21,750 nucleotides of DNA from JAHRVQ01 sp046290215 (GCA_046290215.1 JBKAGC010000031.1:1-21750), one strand, 5' to 3'; counted from the first letter of the stretch, positions 1-8,069 are shown. Notes: generated by a model not told the origin, from the letters alone. Numbers and translations are program-made.

Positions 1-12
1 GGTGGCCAACAC

Positions 13-1536
13 ATGCTTGATGGACTGCTACTGGGTTTAAACACCGTGCTGACGCTAAATAACCTGGCGCTGGTTCTGCTGGGCTGCCTGGTTGGGACTC
101 TGATTGGCATGTTACCGGGGTTGGGGCCAATTTCAGCGATCGCTTTGATGATTCCCATCACCTATGGCTTTGATCCTGCCGCTGGAATGATATTGCTTGC
201 AGGTGTGTATTACGGTGCCATCTTCGGTGGCTCCACCTCATCTATCTTGATTAACGCCCCGGGTGTTGCCGGTACGGTGGCCACGGCCTTTGATGGCTAT
301 CCGTTGGCCCAGCGCGGTTTTGCTGGCAAGGCGTTAGCGGTGGCTGCTTATGCGTCATTTGCTGGCGGCACTCTGGCGGCAGTGGTTTTGTTATTGGCGG
401 CACCGTCTCTGGCCGAACTATCTCTGGCATTTCAGTCTGCCGATTACTTTTTAATGATGTTGTTGGGCTTGAGTTTAGTCGCAGCATTTTCCAACCGCGG
501 TGAATATCTAAAAGCTTTGATGATGACTTGCCTGGGATTAATGCTCGCTACAGTAGGTACGGACCTGTCCGCTGGCGTGCAGCGCTTTACCTTCGGCCGC
601 ATGGATCTGATTGATGGCATCAGTTTTTTAACACTGGCCATGGCCACGTTTGCTCTGGCAGAAGCCTTTTTAATGATTCTAAGACCGAATCCGGAACAAG
701 CCAATCAGGTGCCCAGATATGAGGATTTACGTTTAAACCAGCAGGAACTAAAAGATATTGCTCCCAGTGTTGGACGCTCCTCAATGTTAGGTTTTCTAGT
801 TGGTACCTTACCTGGGGCTGGCGCCACCATTGCCTCGTTTCTGGCGTACGGCATGGAGCGGAATTTTGTTAAACAAACCCCGGTCAAGTTTGGCGATGGT
901 AATCTCGCGGGCTTAGCCGCGCCGGAGTCCGCCAACAACGCCGCCTGCACCGGTAGTTTTGTGCCGTTGCTCACTCTGGGCATTCCTGGCTCTGGAACCA
1001 CAGCGGTGCTTTTAGGCGCATTGATTGCTTACGGTGTGCAACCGGGTCCGCGCTTATTTGTCGATGCACCAGAGGTATTCTGGTCGGTGATTGTCTCGAT
1101 GTATATCGGCAATATATTTTTGCTGATCTTAAACCTACCGCTGATTCCCCAGTTAGCGAGGTTACTGACGGTACCGAGGCAATACCTGGTACCCGCGATC
1201 ATGTTCTTCTCAGTGATGGGCGTTTATCTCGTCTCTTTCAACAGTTTTGACATTCAGATGATGATATTTATTGCCGTTGGCGCCATCATCTTAAGGCTGC
1301 TGGAGTTCCCTATGGCGCCCCTGTTATTGGGGTTTATCCTGGGTGGTATGTTAGAGGACAACCTGCGCCGGGCGCTGACCCTAACGGATGGGAGTTGGGC
1401 CTTTTTGTGGGAACGAGACCTAACGCTTGGTTTGTTTGTACTCCTCTGTGTTAGCCTGATTGCACCGTTATTGGCGGCTTTCATACGCTTTATCCTAGCG
1501 AGAAAAGCAGTTGCTCGGACTCCGCGAACGCGCTAA
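13..1536 (+). CDS. tctA: TctA-family tripartite tricarboxylate transporter permease
   Basis: Large membrane subunit of a tripartite tricarboxylate transporter (TTT), which takes up carboxylates using an ion gradient with a periplasmic binding protein (TctC) and a small membrane subunit (TctB). The 507 residues are almost wholly hydrophobic and contain the two internal TctA signatures: a glycine-rich GTLIGMLPGLGP (about 29-40) followed by GAIFGGSTSSILINAPG (about 68-84), and the second copy GTLPGAGA (about 263-270) followed by SFVPLLTLGIPGSGTTAVLL (about 315-334). Length is normal for the family (about 500). ATG at 13 fits the usual N-terminus. Bases 1-12 are too few to judge a ribosome site; a reading frame ending TGA at 18-20 could be the tail of an overlapping tctB, but this is only a guess. 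No terminator was recognised after the stop. The substrate cannot be told from the sequence. Confidence 0.95.
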   Translation: MLDGLLLGLNTVLTLNNLALVLLGCLVGTLIGMLPGLGPISAIALMIPITYGFDPAAGMILLAGVYYGAIFGGSTSSILINAPGVAGTVATAFDGYPLAQRGFAGKALAVAAYASFAGGTLAAVVLLLAAPSLAELSLAFQSADYFLMMLLGLSLVAAFSNRGEYLKALMMTCLGLMLATVGTDLSAGVQRFTFGRMDLIDGISFLTLAMATFALAEAFLMILRPNPEQANQVPRYEDLRLNQQELKDIAPSVGRSSMLGFLVGTLPGAGATIASFLAYGMERNFVKQTPVKFGDGNLAGLAAPESANNAACTGSFVPLLTLGIPGSGTTAVLLGALIAYGVQPGPRLFVDAPEVFWSVIVSMYIGNIFLLILNLPLIPQLARLLTVPRQYLVPAIMFFSVMGVYLVSFNSFDIQMMIFIAVGAIILRLLEFPMAPLLLGFILGGMLEDNLRRALTLTDGSWAFLWERDLTLGLFVLLCVSLIAPLLAAFIRFILARKAVARTPRTR

Positions 1537-1694
1537 GGTGCGCAGATTCTTTCTTTCCAATAGCAGCGAGGTTGAGACTTTATGATTGCAATTCACTCTA
1601 TCCGTACCGCTGCGTCTACTCAGCCATTGCCCGGTCGTTGGTAACCTGCCACTTTAAGCACATTTCCATCCAGAACATCCGGCGTCGGTTTACT

Positions 1695-1724
1695 ACATCG
1701 TTGTGTTTTACATCGTTGTGTTTT
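1695..1724. repeat. Perfect 15-bp tandem duplication in the tctA-rsgA spacer
   Basis: ACATCGTTGTGTTTT occurs twice head to tail at 1695-1709 and 1710-1724 without mismatch, 36 bases before the rsgA start codon. The rest of the 224-base spacer (1537-1760) shows no gene, tRNA or obvious hairpin terminator. The duplication lies where the rsgA promoter or leader would be expected, but I see no clear -35/-10 pair, so any regulatory role is a guess. Replication slippage is the simplest origin. Confidence 0.8.
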
Positions 1725-1760
1725 CGCAGCTTAGCTAATCTCTAATTTCGAGCGAAGACA

Positions 1761-2873
1761 ATGACCAACGAAGATTCATTAGAAAATACTCATTGGAGCA
1801 ATAGCTCCGAACAACCAGACTTACAAAGCCTTGGTTGGAACAATTTTTTTCAACAACAAACCCTGGATGCCGGTGATTGGTACCCTGCCCGTGTCATTAG
1901 ACAAGATCTGGGCCGCTACCAACTGATCTCTGAACAAGGCCTGTTGATTGGTATTCTGCCTGGTAAAGCAAGACTGACAACAAGCAAAGCGGATTTACCT
2001 ACGGTGGGCGATTGGATTTTGTACGCCGAGCAACCCCATGGCGAAGAGGTCATCATTCAGCAACTGCTAGATCGCAATACTAAATTTAGCCGTAAGGAAG
2101 CGGGTGAAAAGTTTAGTGAACAGGTGGTCGCTGCAAACATCGATGTGGTGTTTGTGGTCACAGGACTGGATGAGAATTTTAATCCGAAACGCATCGAGCG
2201 CTACATGTTGCTTTGCCAAACCAGTGGTGCGCTTCCTGTGGTGATCCTGAATAAGGCAGACCTTTGTAGCGACATCGACGACAAGGTAGACCAGGTGAAA
2301 CAAGTGGCTGGAATAGCCCCAATTCACAGTATATCCGCGCTGTCTAATGACGACGTTGCGCCATTGCGTGAGTATCTGGGTAAAGGCGTCACCATCGCTG
2401 TAATGGGTTCTTCTGGGGTGGGTAAATCTACCCTGATTAATCAGCTGCTTGGCTATGAACACTTTAAAACCGGAGCCGTACGCGATACGGATTCTAAAGG
2501 TCGTCATACCACAACTCATCGTGAACTCTGCCCTATTCCCAATGGCGGCATGATCATAGATACACCGGGTATGCGAGAACTACAGGTCTGGTCCGATGAA
2601 CATCATCTGGCGGAAACCTTTGACGATGTGGAAGACCTAACGCGATTCTGTAAATTCACAGACTGTCAGCATCAATCTGAGCCAGGTTGTGCCATACAAG
2701 CAGCTATCACCAGCGGGGATTTACTTGAGGAGCGCTGGCAAAGTTACCAGAAATACTTGCGAGAGTTAGAATTTCTGGCAGAACAACAAGACATCAATGC
2801 CAGGCTGCAGAAGAAGGCACAAAATAAGAAATTCTCAAAAATGGTTCGAGACCTGCCTAACAAGAGAACCTAA
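1761..2873 (+). CDS. rsgA: Ribosome small-subunit-dependent GTPase A (RsgA/YjeQ/EngC)
   Basis: Circularly permuted GTPase that assists late maturation of the 30S subunit in the cytoplasm. An OB-fold region lies at about 38-100. The G motifs come in permuted order: G4 NKAD (164-167), G5 SALS (about 192-195), G1 GSSGVGKST (216-224) and G3 DTPG (267-270). The C-terminal zinc knuckle has C297, C302, H304 and C310. At 370 residues it is longer than E. coli RsgA (about 350), with a polar, Gln/Asn/Ser-rich N-terminus before the OB fold and a basic tail. It is not beside orn or psd, the neighbours I know from many gammaproteobacteria, so it may be a second RsgA-type paralogue; the window cannot decide. 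The ribosome site before ATG 1761 is weak. Transcription should end at the hairpin 50 bases downstream. Confidence 0.95.
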   Translation: MTNEDSLENTHWSNSSEQPDLQSLGWNNFFQQQTLDAGDWYPARVIRQDLGRYQLISEQGLLIGILPGKARLTTSKADLPTVGDWILYAEQPHGEEVIIQQLLDRNTKFSRKEAGEKFSEQVVAANIDVVFVVTGLDENFNPKRIERYMLLCQTSGALPVVILNKADLCSDIDDKVDQVKQVAGIAPIHSISALSNDDVAPLREYLGKGVTIAVMGSSGVGKSTLINQLLGYEHFKTGAVRDTDSKGRHTTTHRELCPIPNGGMIIDTPGMRELQVWSDEHHLAETFDDVEDLTRFCKFTDCQHQSEPGCAIQAAITSGDLLEERWQSYQKYLRELEFLAEQQDINARLQKKAQNKKFSKMVRDLPNKRT

Positions 2874-2921
2874 ACCGCAGGTCTTGGCCGGGAATAAAAC
2901 CAGGCATAAACCAGGTATAAA

Positions 2922-2949
2922 AAAAGGGGCGTTAGCCCCTTTTCTTTTT
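2922..2949. terminator. Bidirectional rho-independent terminator between rsgA and the TonB operon
   Basis: A perfect 9-bp stem AAAAGGGGC (2922-2930) / GCCCCTTTT (2935-2943) with a GTTA loop. It is flanked by A residues on the left and a T-rich tract on the right, so it can end transcription from both sides. It lies between the stop of rsgA (+) and the stop of the last TonB-operon gene (-). Confidence 0.9.
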
Positions 2950-2966
2950 CATCAATGCAGCAACTA

Positions 2967-4304
2967 CTAGGTAGCGCTTAACATCTCTTTCAGAGCAGCT
3001 TGACGCTTGATCTCATTATTGATGTAAGCCTTGTACTGATTCGCTGCTTTGCGGCGACCCTTGTCTTTGGCAGCTGCAGTAAAGGCCCGTTTGGCATCAT
3101 CCCACTCTTCTAACTGCATGAGAGAAATGCCTAACCAGAATTGCACCTCTTCAACATCCTTCAAGCCCTCGCGATCAAGCGCTTGTTGATAGGCGGCTAC
3201 TGCTTCCTTGTGGCGATCCTCGTTAGAAAGGGCCTGAGCTAAGCGATAGAAAACTTCTCCATCTTCAGCGTATTCAGTAGCGTCTTTCCAGGCATCAATG
3301 GCTTTACCATAGTTTTTCGACATGGTGTAAGCGGTTGCCAGTAGGCGGATGTTCTTCTCGTTGCGTTCAATGACATCTTCTGCAAAGCCCTTTTCAAGGA
3401 CTGTTGCCGCCTCATAGGGCACTTCAGCATTGAGTAGGCGTTGGGAGAGCATGACGATTTCTGATTCTTTGTCGAACAGACCTTGTACGTAAGCAGCGTA
3501 ATAAGCGGATAAGGCTTTATCCATCCACTCTTTCTCGCTGTACATACCTGCCAGATGCATCCAGTACTGTTTCTTAGGGTAAACAACGATCAATCGTTCC
3601 AGAACTTCGATCACCTTGTCGTAGTTCTTCATCTCGTTGTAAAGCACCACCTGGATGTAGAGCCAGTTTTCCTTCATCTCTTTATCCAGCTCTTTCGCGA
3701 TGTCTTCTACCAAAAGCGCTGTTTCAAGAGCTTTAGGGTAGTTTTCCATCTGATAGTAAGCTGTTGCTTTGATGAAGTTTACGTCTGGATCTGGCGTGGC
3801 ATTTAACTCTAACCACTTATCAATAAAGCGGATGGCTTTATCGTAGTCTTCATCGGCGTAGTACAACTGGAATAAAGCACGTGTGGCTGACAGTTCAAGA
3901 GCCAGAGAAATTGTGCCCTGGGAGAGCACCTTCTCGTAGGCATTTTTGGTCGCAACCAGATCATCCAGCGTGTAGTGAGCAAAAGCCAAAGTATTCCAAA
4001 TCTGCGCGATCTCATAACCATTTAGGCCACGTCGACCGAGAGCGTCATTGAGCATTTCCACGGCTTTACGTGGATCTGCCACAACATCTGGCTTTTCTTC
4101 ACCTTCCGCCACTGGCACTGACTCTGGATCAATCAGTAATTGTGCTTCAGAAATGATTTTGTAAGTGCGCTCTTTCATGGGCGGCACTTTGCGACGTTCT
4201 TTCTTCTCGGCTGCTTGTGCGGACGCGTTGAGTTTGATGCCCGTGCTAACTTCAACCAGCAAGGGAGCAAACATCAGGAGCCCTGCAATCACTAAGTATT
4301 TCAT
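2967..4304 (-). CDS. Periplasmic tetratricopeptide-repeat protein of the TonB2 system
   Basis: 445-residue helical repeat protein with an N-terminal signal sequence (hydrophobic core about 3-20, likely cleavage around 29-32 in NASAQAA). A charged KKERRK patch and a linker follow, then degenerate TPR units from about 100 to the C-terminus, for example LAFAHYTLDDLVATKNAYEK (106-125) and later copies of the A-x-x-x-Y-x-x-A type. TPR proteins scaffold protein-protein contacts; a member sits last in the TonB2 clusters I know from Shewanella and Vibrio, but its exact job there is not known to me. Nine bases separate it from tonB, and its strong GGAGG ribosome site overlaps the tonB stop, so the two are translationally linked. 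It ends 18 bases before the T-rich side of the shared terminator. Confidence 0.88.
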   Translation of the reverse strand: MKYLVIAGLLMFAPLLVEVSTGIKLNASAQAAEKKERRKVPPMKERTYKIISEAQLLIDPESVPVAEGEEKPDVVADPRKAVEMLNDALGRRGLNGYEIAQIWNTLAFAHYTLDDLVATKNAYEKVLSQGTISLALELSATRALFQLYYADEDYDKAIRFIDKWLELNATPDPDVNFIKATAYYQMENYPKALETALLVEDIAKELDKEMKENWLYIQVVLYNEMKNYDKVIEVLERLIVVYPKKQYWMHLAGMYSEKEWMDKALSAYYAAYVQGLFDKESEIVMLSQRLLNAEVPYEAATVLEKGFAEDVIERNEKNIRLLATAYTMSKNYGKAIDAWKDATEYAEDGEVFYRLAQALSNEDRHKEAVAAYQQALDREGLKDVEEVQFWLGISLMQLEEWDDAKRAFTAAAKDKGRRKAANQYKAYINNEIKRQAALKEMLSAT

Positions 4305-4309
4305 CGCTA

Positions 4310-4323
4310 CCTCCTATCCTTCT
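4310..4323 (-). promoter_or_regulatory. Strong Shine-Dalgarno overlapping the tonB stop codon (tonB/TPR junction)
   Basis: On the minus strand the last tonB codons, its TAG stop and the ribosome site for the TPR gene form AGAAGGATAGGAGG. The AGGAGG core shares bases with the stop codon, an arrangement expected for coupled translation. The same 14 bases occur at the exbD/tonB junction (4966-4979). Confidence 0.8.
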
Positions 4324-4961
4324 GCCAGTTCAAATACGATGCGGTTTTGCACACCGGCAGTTTCTACGGGTTCGCCGTCAATGACCTTAGGCTTGTACTT
4401 AAACTTCTGTGCTGCTCGTACAGCTGCTGAGTCAAAAACGCCATTAGGACTGTCAACGCAAGGGCCGGCAGATCGGGGTTTGGTCCAGGCGCAGTTATTC
4501 ACCACAATGGGATCAATGACTGTGCCCTGCTCCGATACGGTGAATTCAACAATCGCCCAGCCTTGTAAGCCTCGAGACAGAGCACGACGTGGGTAAACGG
4601 GTTGAACCTTTACGATCGGTAGGTATTCACCATCACTGATACCAAATCCGCCACCGCCAATGTCAATACCAGCATCCGCACCAATGTCGCTCATGCTGAA
4701 ACCGGTTTGGTCAACATTCACATTCATGTTTTGCGGGGGTACGTCGGGTGGGGGTTGATCAGGGGGTGGTGGCTTTTTCGGTTTACGGTTCTTGGTTTGA
4801 ACCTCATTTTCCTGTTTGACGCGGACAATATCCACGATTCGCCCGGCCTTATCTTCCGTTAGAGCGCTTTCAGCGCCGGCAATAAGGAATTGCATAAGGT
4901 AAAACAACGCTAGCGTCACAACGACACCAACGACAGTGGATAGACCCAATCGAATAATCAT
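4314..4961 (-). CDS. tonB: TonB energy transducer (TonB2 type)
   Basis: Inner-membrane-anchored periplasmic protein that carries energy from ExbB/ExbD to outer-membrane TonB-dependent receptors. One N-terminal membrane anchor lies at about 8-28. A short proline/lysine-rich linker (KPKKPPPPDQPPPDVPP, about 60-76) and a glycine-rich stretch (about 99-108) follow, then a TonB C-terminal domain (about 113-215) with YPRRAL (123-128) and the terminal strand VQNRIVFEL. At 215 residues it is short, as TonB2-type proteins are. The membrane anchor has no histidine, unlike the S...H pair of E. coli TonB. A loop at about 155-173 contains a close cysteine pair (C157, C168) that could form a disulfide. The start is preceded by GGAGG overlapping the exbD stop. 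Confidence 0.93.
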   Translation of the reverse strand: MIIRLGLSTVVGVVVTLALFYLMQFLIAGAESALTEDKAGRIVDIVRVKQENEVQTKNRKPKKPPPPDQPPPDVPPQNMNVNVDQTGFSMSDIGADAGIDIGGGGFGISDGEYLPIVKVQPVYPRRALSRGLQGWAIVEFTVSEQGTVIDPIVVNNCAWTKPRSAGPCVDSPNGVFDSAAVRAAQKFKYKPKVIDGEPVETAGVQNRIVFELAEG

Positions 4962-4965
4962 ATTG

Positions 4966-4979
4966 CCTCCTATCCTTCT
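4966..4979 (-). promoter_or_regulatory. Strong Shine-Dalgarno overlapping the exbD stop codon (exbD/tonB junction)
   Basis: The minus strand reads AGAAGGATAGGAGG followed by CAAT and the tonB ATG. The exbD TAG lies inside the ribosome site. It is identical over 14 bases to the tonB/TPR junction 650 bases downstream in the operon. Confidence 0.8.
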
Positions 4980-5368
4980 TCTGACGCGATGGCCACTTGG
5001 CCAATACCGATGTTACGTGCGGCGTCCATGATGGCAAGTACCTTCTCCACCTTGGACTCACTATCAGCCTGGATAACCAGACCACCCTTAGGATTCTCAG
5101 CGTGGAGACGTTCCATGCGGGGCCGTACGTTTCTAACATCAACCTGCTTCTTATCAATCCAGATCTGATTGTCCTTACCAACACCGACCAAAAGCGACAC
5201 TGTCTTTTTTGGGAGGGCTGTGAGGGCATCAGGTCGATCGATTTCGACGCCGGTTTCCTTAATAAAGGTCGCCGTCACGATGAAGAAAATCAGCATGATA
5301 AACACCACGTCTAGCATGGGCGTTAAGTCAGCGACTTTCTCTTCTTCTTCTGTAACTCTTCTTCGCAT
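4970..5368 (-). CDS. exbD: ExbD biopolymer transport protein
   Basis: Part of the ExbB-ExbD proton channel that energises TonB. The 132 residues have the family layout: short cytoplasmic N-terminus, one membrane helix (about 18-38) and a periplasmic domain. The proton-path aspartate is visible in DLTPMLDVVFIMLIFFIVTA as Asp20, equivalent to Asp25 of E. coli ExbD. The C-terminal strand-helix pattern (LVIQADSESKVEKVLAIMDA) is typical. It is separated from exbB by 27 bases, with a purine-rich GAGAAGAAG just before the ATG as ribosome site. Confidence 0.95.
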   Translation of the reverse strand: MRRRVTEEEEKVADLTPMLDVVFIMLIFFIVTATFIKETGVEIDRPDALTALPKKTVSLLVGVGKDNQIWIDKKQVDVRNVRPRMERLHAENPKGGLVIQADSESKVEKVLAIMDAARNIGIGQVAIASEEG

Positions 5369-5395
5369 TCTTCTTCTCGACCGTTAAATTTGTCT

Positions 5396-5911
5396 CTAGT
5401 GATCCATGGTGAGCGTATCTTCCATATAGTCAGATTCCGCCTGGACCTTAGAGGTCATAAATGTATTGGCCAGTACACCGGATAAGGTAGCAACCATGCC
5501 AGACATCGTTGGGATGGTGGCCATGGATACACCAGCTGCCATGGATCGCGCGTTACCACCTGAGTAGGTCATCGCTTCGAACACGGAAACCATGCCGGTT
5601 ACTGTTCCCAATAATCCTAATAACGGTAAAAGTGAAATTAGGGTCTTAATAAAAGATAAATTAGCGGTCAAACGCTGATTTACTTCCGATATGAGCCGTA
5701 AGCGGATCATGTGAGCGTGCCAGGAGTTACGCTCATCGCGTCCTTCCCAGTAGGCTAGTGCCCTACCCACGTCCTTTTTATGCTCAGTGTTGATATAGAG
5801 TGCGCGCTCAAAGATGAGCGCCCACATGACGAAGGTGGCGGCGGCGATGAGCCAAAGCACATCACCACCTGCCTCCATAAACGTCCTGATCGCGACAATA
5901 ATAGCTTCCAT
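5396..5911 (-). CDS. exbB: ExbB/TolQ/MotA-family proton channel subunit (ExbB2 type)
   Basis: Inner-membrane channel subunit that works with ExbD. At 171 residues it is shorter than classic E. coli ExbB (about 244), as expected for the ExbB2 form. Membrane helices lie at about 15-36, 88-112 and 128-152. The conserved glycine-rich helix LLPLLGLLGTVTGMVSVF (94-111) and the last helix with ATIPTMSGMVATLSGVLANT are typical TolQ/ExbB signatures. It starts five bases after the ttpC stop with no good Shine-Dalgarno sequence, so it is probably translated by coupling to ttpC. Confidence 0.94.
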   Translation of the reverse strand: MEAIIVAIRTFMEAGGDVLWLIAAATFVMWALIFERALYINTEHKKDVGRALAYWEGRDERNSWHAHMIRLRLISEVNQRLTANLSFIKTLISLLPLLGLLGTVTGMVSVFEAMTYSGGNARSMAAGVSMATIPTMSGMVATLSGVLANTFMTSKVQAESDYMEDTLTMDH

Positions 5912-5916
5912 AGGAA

Positions 5917-7293
5917 TTACTTATTGCCAGACTTTTCAGCGTGTTCCGCGATCAAACCAGCGCTCTGCTCAGTCAAGATGTGCATGACACCTTGTGAACG
6001 GCTGTGCACGATAGAGTGCAGCAGTACTGTTGGAATGGCCACACAGAGACCTAATACAGTTGTGATCAAGGCTTGTGAAATACCACCAGCCATGGTCTTG
6101 GGATCACCGGTACCAAACAGCGTGATCGCCTGGAAGGTCACGATCATACCAATTACCGTACCGAGCAGACCTAGTAGCGGTGCGACCATGGAGATGATCT
6201 TAATAAAGGCAATGCGAGCATTGATCGCTGGCTGTTCCTTCAGAATCGCTTCATCAAGCTTAAGCTGGAGGGTTTCTGGATCAACAGATTGGTTCTCTTC
6301 GTAAACCTTCAGAACACGACCCAGTGGGTTGTTGGTGTTAGCTGTAGAGTTCTTAATCTGTGCCTTCACTTTGCTAGCTGTGATGCTGAGAGTGATGAAA
6401 CGCTCAATAGAGAGCAGCAATGCAATCACACCAAGGGCAATAATCACGTAACCTGGCGTACCGCCCTGGTTAACGCGTTCTTCAATGGTTGGAATCTGAA
6501 TTTGCAGTTCAAGCAACTGCCCGCGAGTTGGGTCCAGACCAAATGGCACAAAACCACTGTTGGCTGCCTGTAGGGCTGCTGCAGAGTCTACGAAACGAGC
6601 AGGTGGTTGAGCTGGCAACTCCTTGATGACGTTGTTGTCGATATCGTAAACCACATACTGACCATCACTGATCAGGTTGTAACCGCCAACACGAACCACT
6701 TCTTGCTCTGATACTTCACCGTTTAGTTTGTTAACTGGCGCAGTAAAGCGAGTGATTTTACCGGTTTCTGTCATTTCACGCTGGATCTCAAACCAGAGGC
6801 GCTCGATTTCTTCGATAGAAGCAAGTTTTGAGCTCTTACCCATAGACTGGGCAAACTCTGACAACCATTCAGTACGGCCTGGGTATTCAGCAGAAACAAT
6901 AGAGCCTTCAAAGATACCCTGGGTATCACCACTCACCTGCTGCAATACACCGAACAGTTCACGTAGTGAACCAAGACGCTTGGCAAGAATCTCTTGTTGA
7001 GCGGCAATTAGCTGCTCGTTGCGTTCAAATTCGCTTTCAAGACGCTCACTGCGTGCTTCTTCTTCTCGCTGCAGTCGCTGGGCGTTGGCCAGTTCCTGGG
7101 CCTGATTGGCCTTATTGCGAGCAAATTCAGCTTCACGTTGACGGTTAACATCTTGATTGACCAGCTTACCTTCACGAACCATGTTCAGCAGTTCGTTCAA
7201 GCTAGCTGCTTGGACTTCATTTTCATCTGCAGCTCGTACTTGAGCTGTTGCAACCAGCGCAAAGGCTGCAAACATCAAAACCAATTTCTTCAT
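5917..7293 (-). CDS. ttpC: TtpC: ExbB-like proton channel protein with a large periplasmic domain
   Basis: Accessory fourth component of TonB2 systems; in Vibrio, TtpC is needed for TonB2 function. A signal peptide (1-21, ending VRA-AD) precedes a long charged coiled coil (about 45-115, rich in E, R, Q and A) and a periplasmic region to about 280. Then come a membrane helix (about 281-303) and a TolQ/ExbB module with helices at about 362-390 and 403-430 and the glycine-rich motif MVAPLLGLLGTVIGMIVTF (369-387). Length 458 matches the family. It starts three bases after the stop of the DUF3450 gene with AGGAG correctly spaced. The operon thus encodes two different ExbB-type channel subunits. 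Confidence 0.92.
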   Translation of the reverse strand: MKKLVLMFAAFALVATAQVRAADENEVQAASLNELLNMVREGKLVNQDVNRQREAEFARNKANQAQELANAQRLQREEEARSERLESEFERNEQLIAAQQEILAKRLGSLRELFGVLQQVSGDTQGIFEGSIVSAEYPGRTEWLSEFAQSMGKSSKLASIEEIERLWFEIQREMTETGKITRFTAPVNKLNGEVSEQEVVRVGGYNLISDGQYVVYDIDNNVIKELPAQPPARFVDSAAALQAANSGFVPFGLDPTRGQLLELQIQIPTIEERVNQGGTPGYVIIALGVIALLLSIERFITLSITASKVKAQIKNSTANTNNPLGRVLKVYEENQSVDPETLQLKLDEAILKEQPAINARIAFIKIISMVAPLLGLLGTVIGMIVTFQAITLFGTGDPKTMAGGISQALITTVLGLCVAIPTVLLHSIVHSRSQGVMHILTEQSAGLIAEHAEKSGNK

Positions 7294-7295
7294 TC

Positions 7296-8069
7296 TTATT
7301 CTCCTGGCGCTGGTACGGGTAATTTAACGAGATCAGCAGTTTGGGTCTTACGAGCGATTCGCAAGGCATCACGAATGCCAGTGCGGTATTGATCGTCGAG
7401 GATGTCCCAACTGCCAGTTTCTTTGTTCCAAGCGCCGCTAACTTCGCCGTCTGGGGTTTGGAATACAAGGGAAACACGGCCCCACTTGAGAACGTCTACC
7501 TGACGCTCTTGGCCGTTTAAGTTAATGATGTCGGTATAGGCTTCGATGGTTTGACCGTAAGCATTCTCTACCTGGTAAGCCTGCATGACCTGGCTGAACT
7601 TCTCAGAAACCTCAACGTCAGACCGGTCAAGTGTTTCACGAAGGAAAGCAATTCGCTCTTCTCGTTCCTGGGCCAAAAATGGCAGGTCGAGAGAAATAAA
7701 GGTTTCGAGGTTATCAATCATACGCTCGATCAAAGGTGTGATCTGGCGATTCACGATGGTGACGTTATCAATAGACACCTCAAGTTCTGCGAGCTCTTCT
7801 TGCTGATTCCGGATCAGGCGCTCTTGTTGCTGGTTATATACGCGAAGACCATCAACGATCTTCATAACCTGCTTGTATTGTGTCAGCAAATCCTGGGTTT
7901 CATCAGTTAAGGCATCTACCTTGAGTTGTGATTTTCGACCGTCTGCCGTGGTCGTTTCCCTGACACCTAAGACTTCGTCTAGTGATTGTGCCGATACCTG
8001 GGTGGTAATGACCGACAGCATGCTGACCGCAAATGCGAGAAGCACACGCCTAATCTGAAGTTGTTTCAT
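7296..8069 (-). CDS. DUF3450 periplasmic coiled-coil protein, first gene of the TonB2 operon
   Basis: 257 residues. Signal peptide with a basic n-region and hydrophobic core (about 8-27, ending VSA-QS), then a long alpha-helical coiled coil (about 50-125, rich in Q, E, L and R) and a more globular C-terminal half ending in WGRVSLVFQTPDG and WNKETGSWDILDDQYR. This is the DUF3450 family, which stands directly upstream of ttpC in marine gammaproteobacterial TonB2 loci. Its function is not established; a periplasmic partner of the TtpC coiled coil is a reasonable inference from shape and position. ATG at 8069 is preceded by a modest AGG. Confidence 0.88.
   Translation of the reverse strand: MKQLQIRRVLLAFAVSMLSVITTQVSAQSLDEVLGVRETTTADGRKSQLKVDALTDETQDLLTQYKQVMKIVDGLRVYNQQQERLIRNQQEELAELEVSIDNVTIVNRQITPLIERMIDNLETFISLDLPFLAQEREERIAFLRETLDRSDVEVSEKFSQVMQAYQVENAYGQTIEAYTDIINLNGQERQVDVLKWGRVSLVFQTPDGEVSGAWNKETGSWDILDDQYRTGIRDALRIARKTQTADLVKLPVPAPGE

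Noticed and set aside
1537..1760. Possible tRNA or small RNA in the tctA-rsgA spacer
   Set aside because: No cloverleaf arms, T-loop signature or terminator hairpin could be found; only the 15-bp duplication stands out.
2067..2519. Minus-strand 150-codon frame inside rsgA
   Set aside because: It is fully antisense to the conserved GTPase motifs of rsgA and its translation has no recognisable domain.
2967..8069. TonB operon as a Tol-Pal or MotAB-type system
   Set aside because: The terminal gene has a TonB C-terminal YPRRAL domain, there is no TolA, TolB or Pal, and DUF3450 plus TtpC are specific to the TonB2 arrangement.
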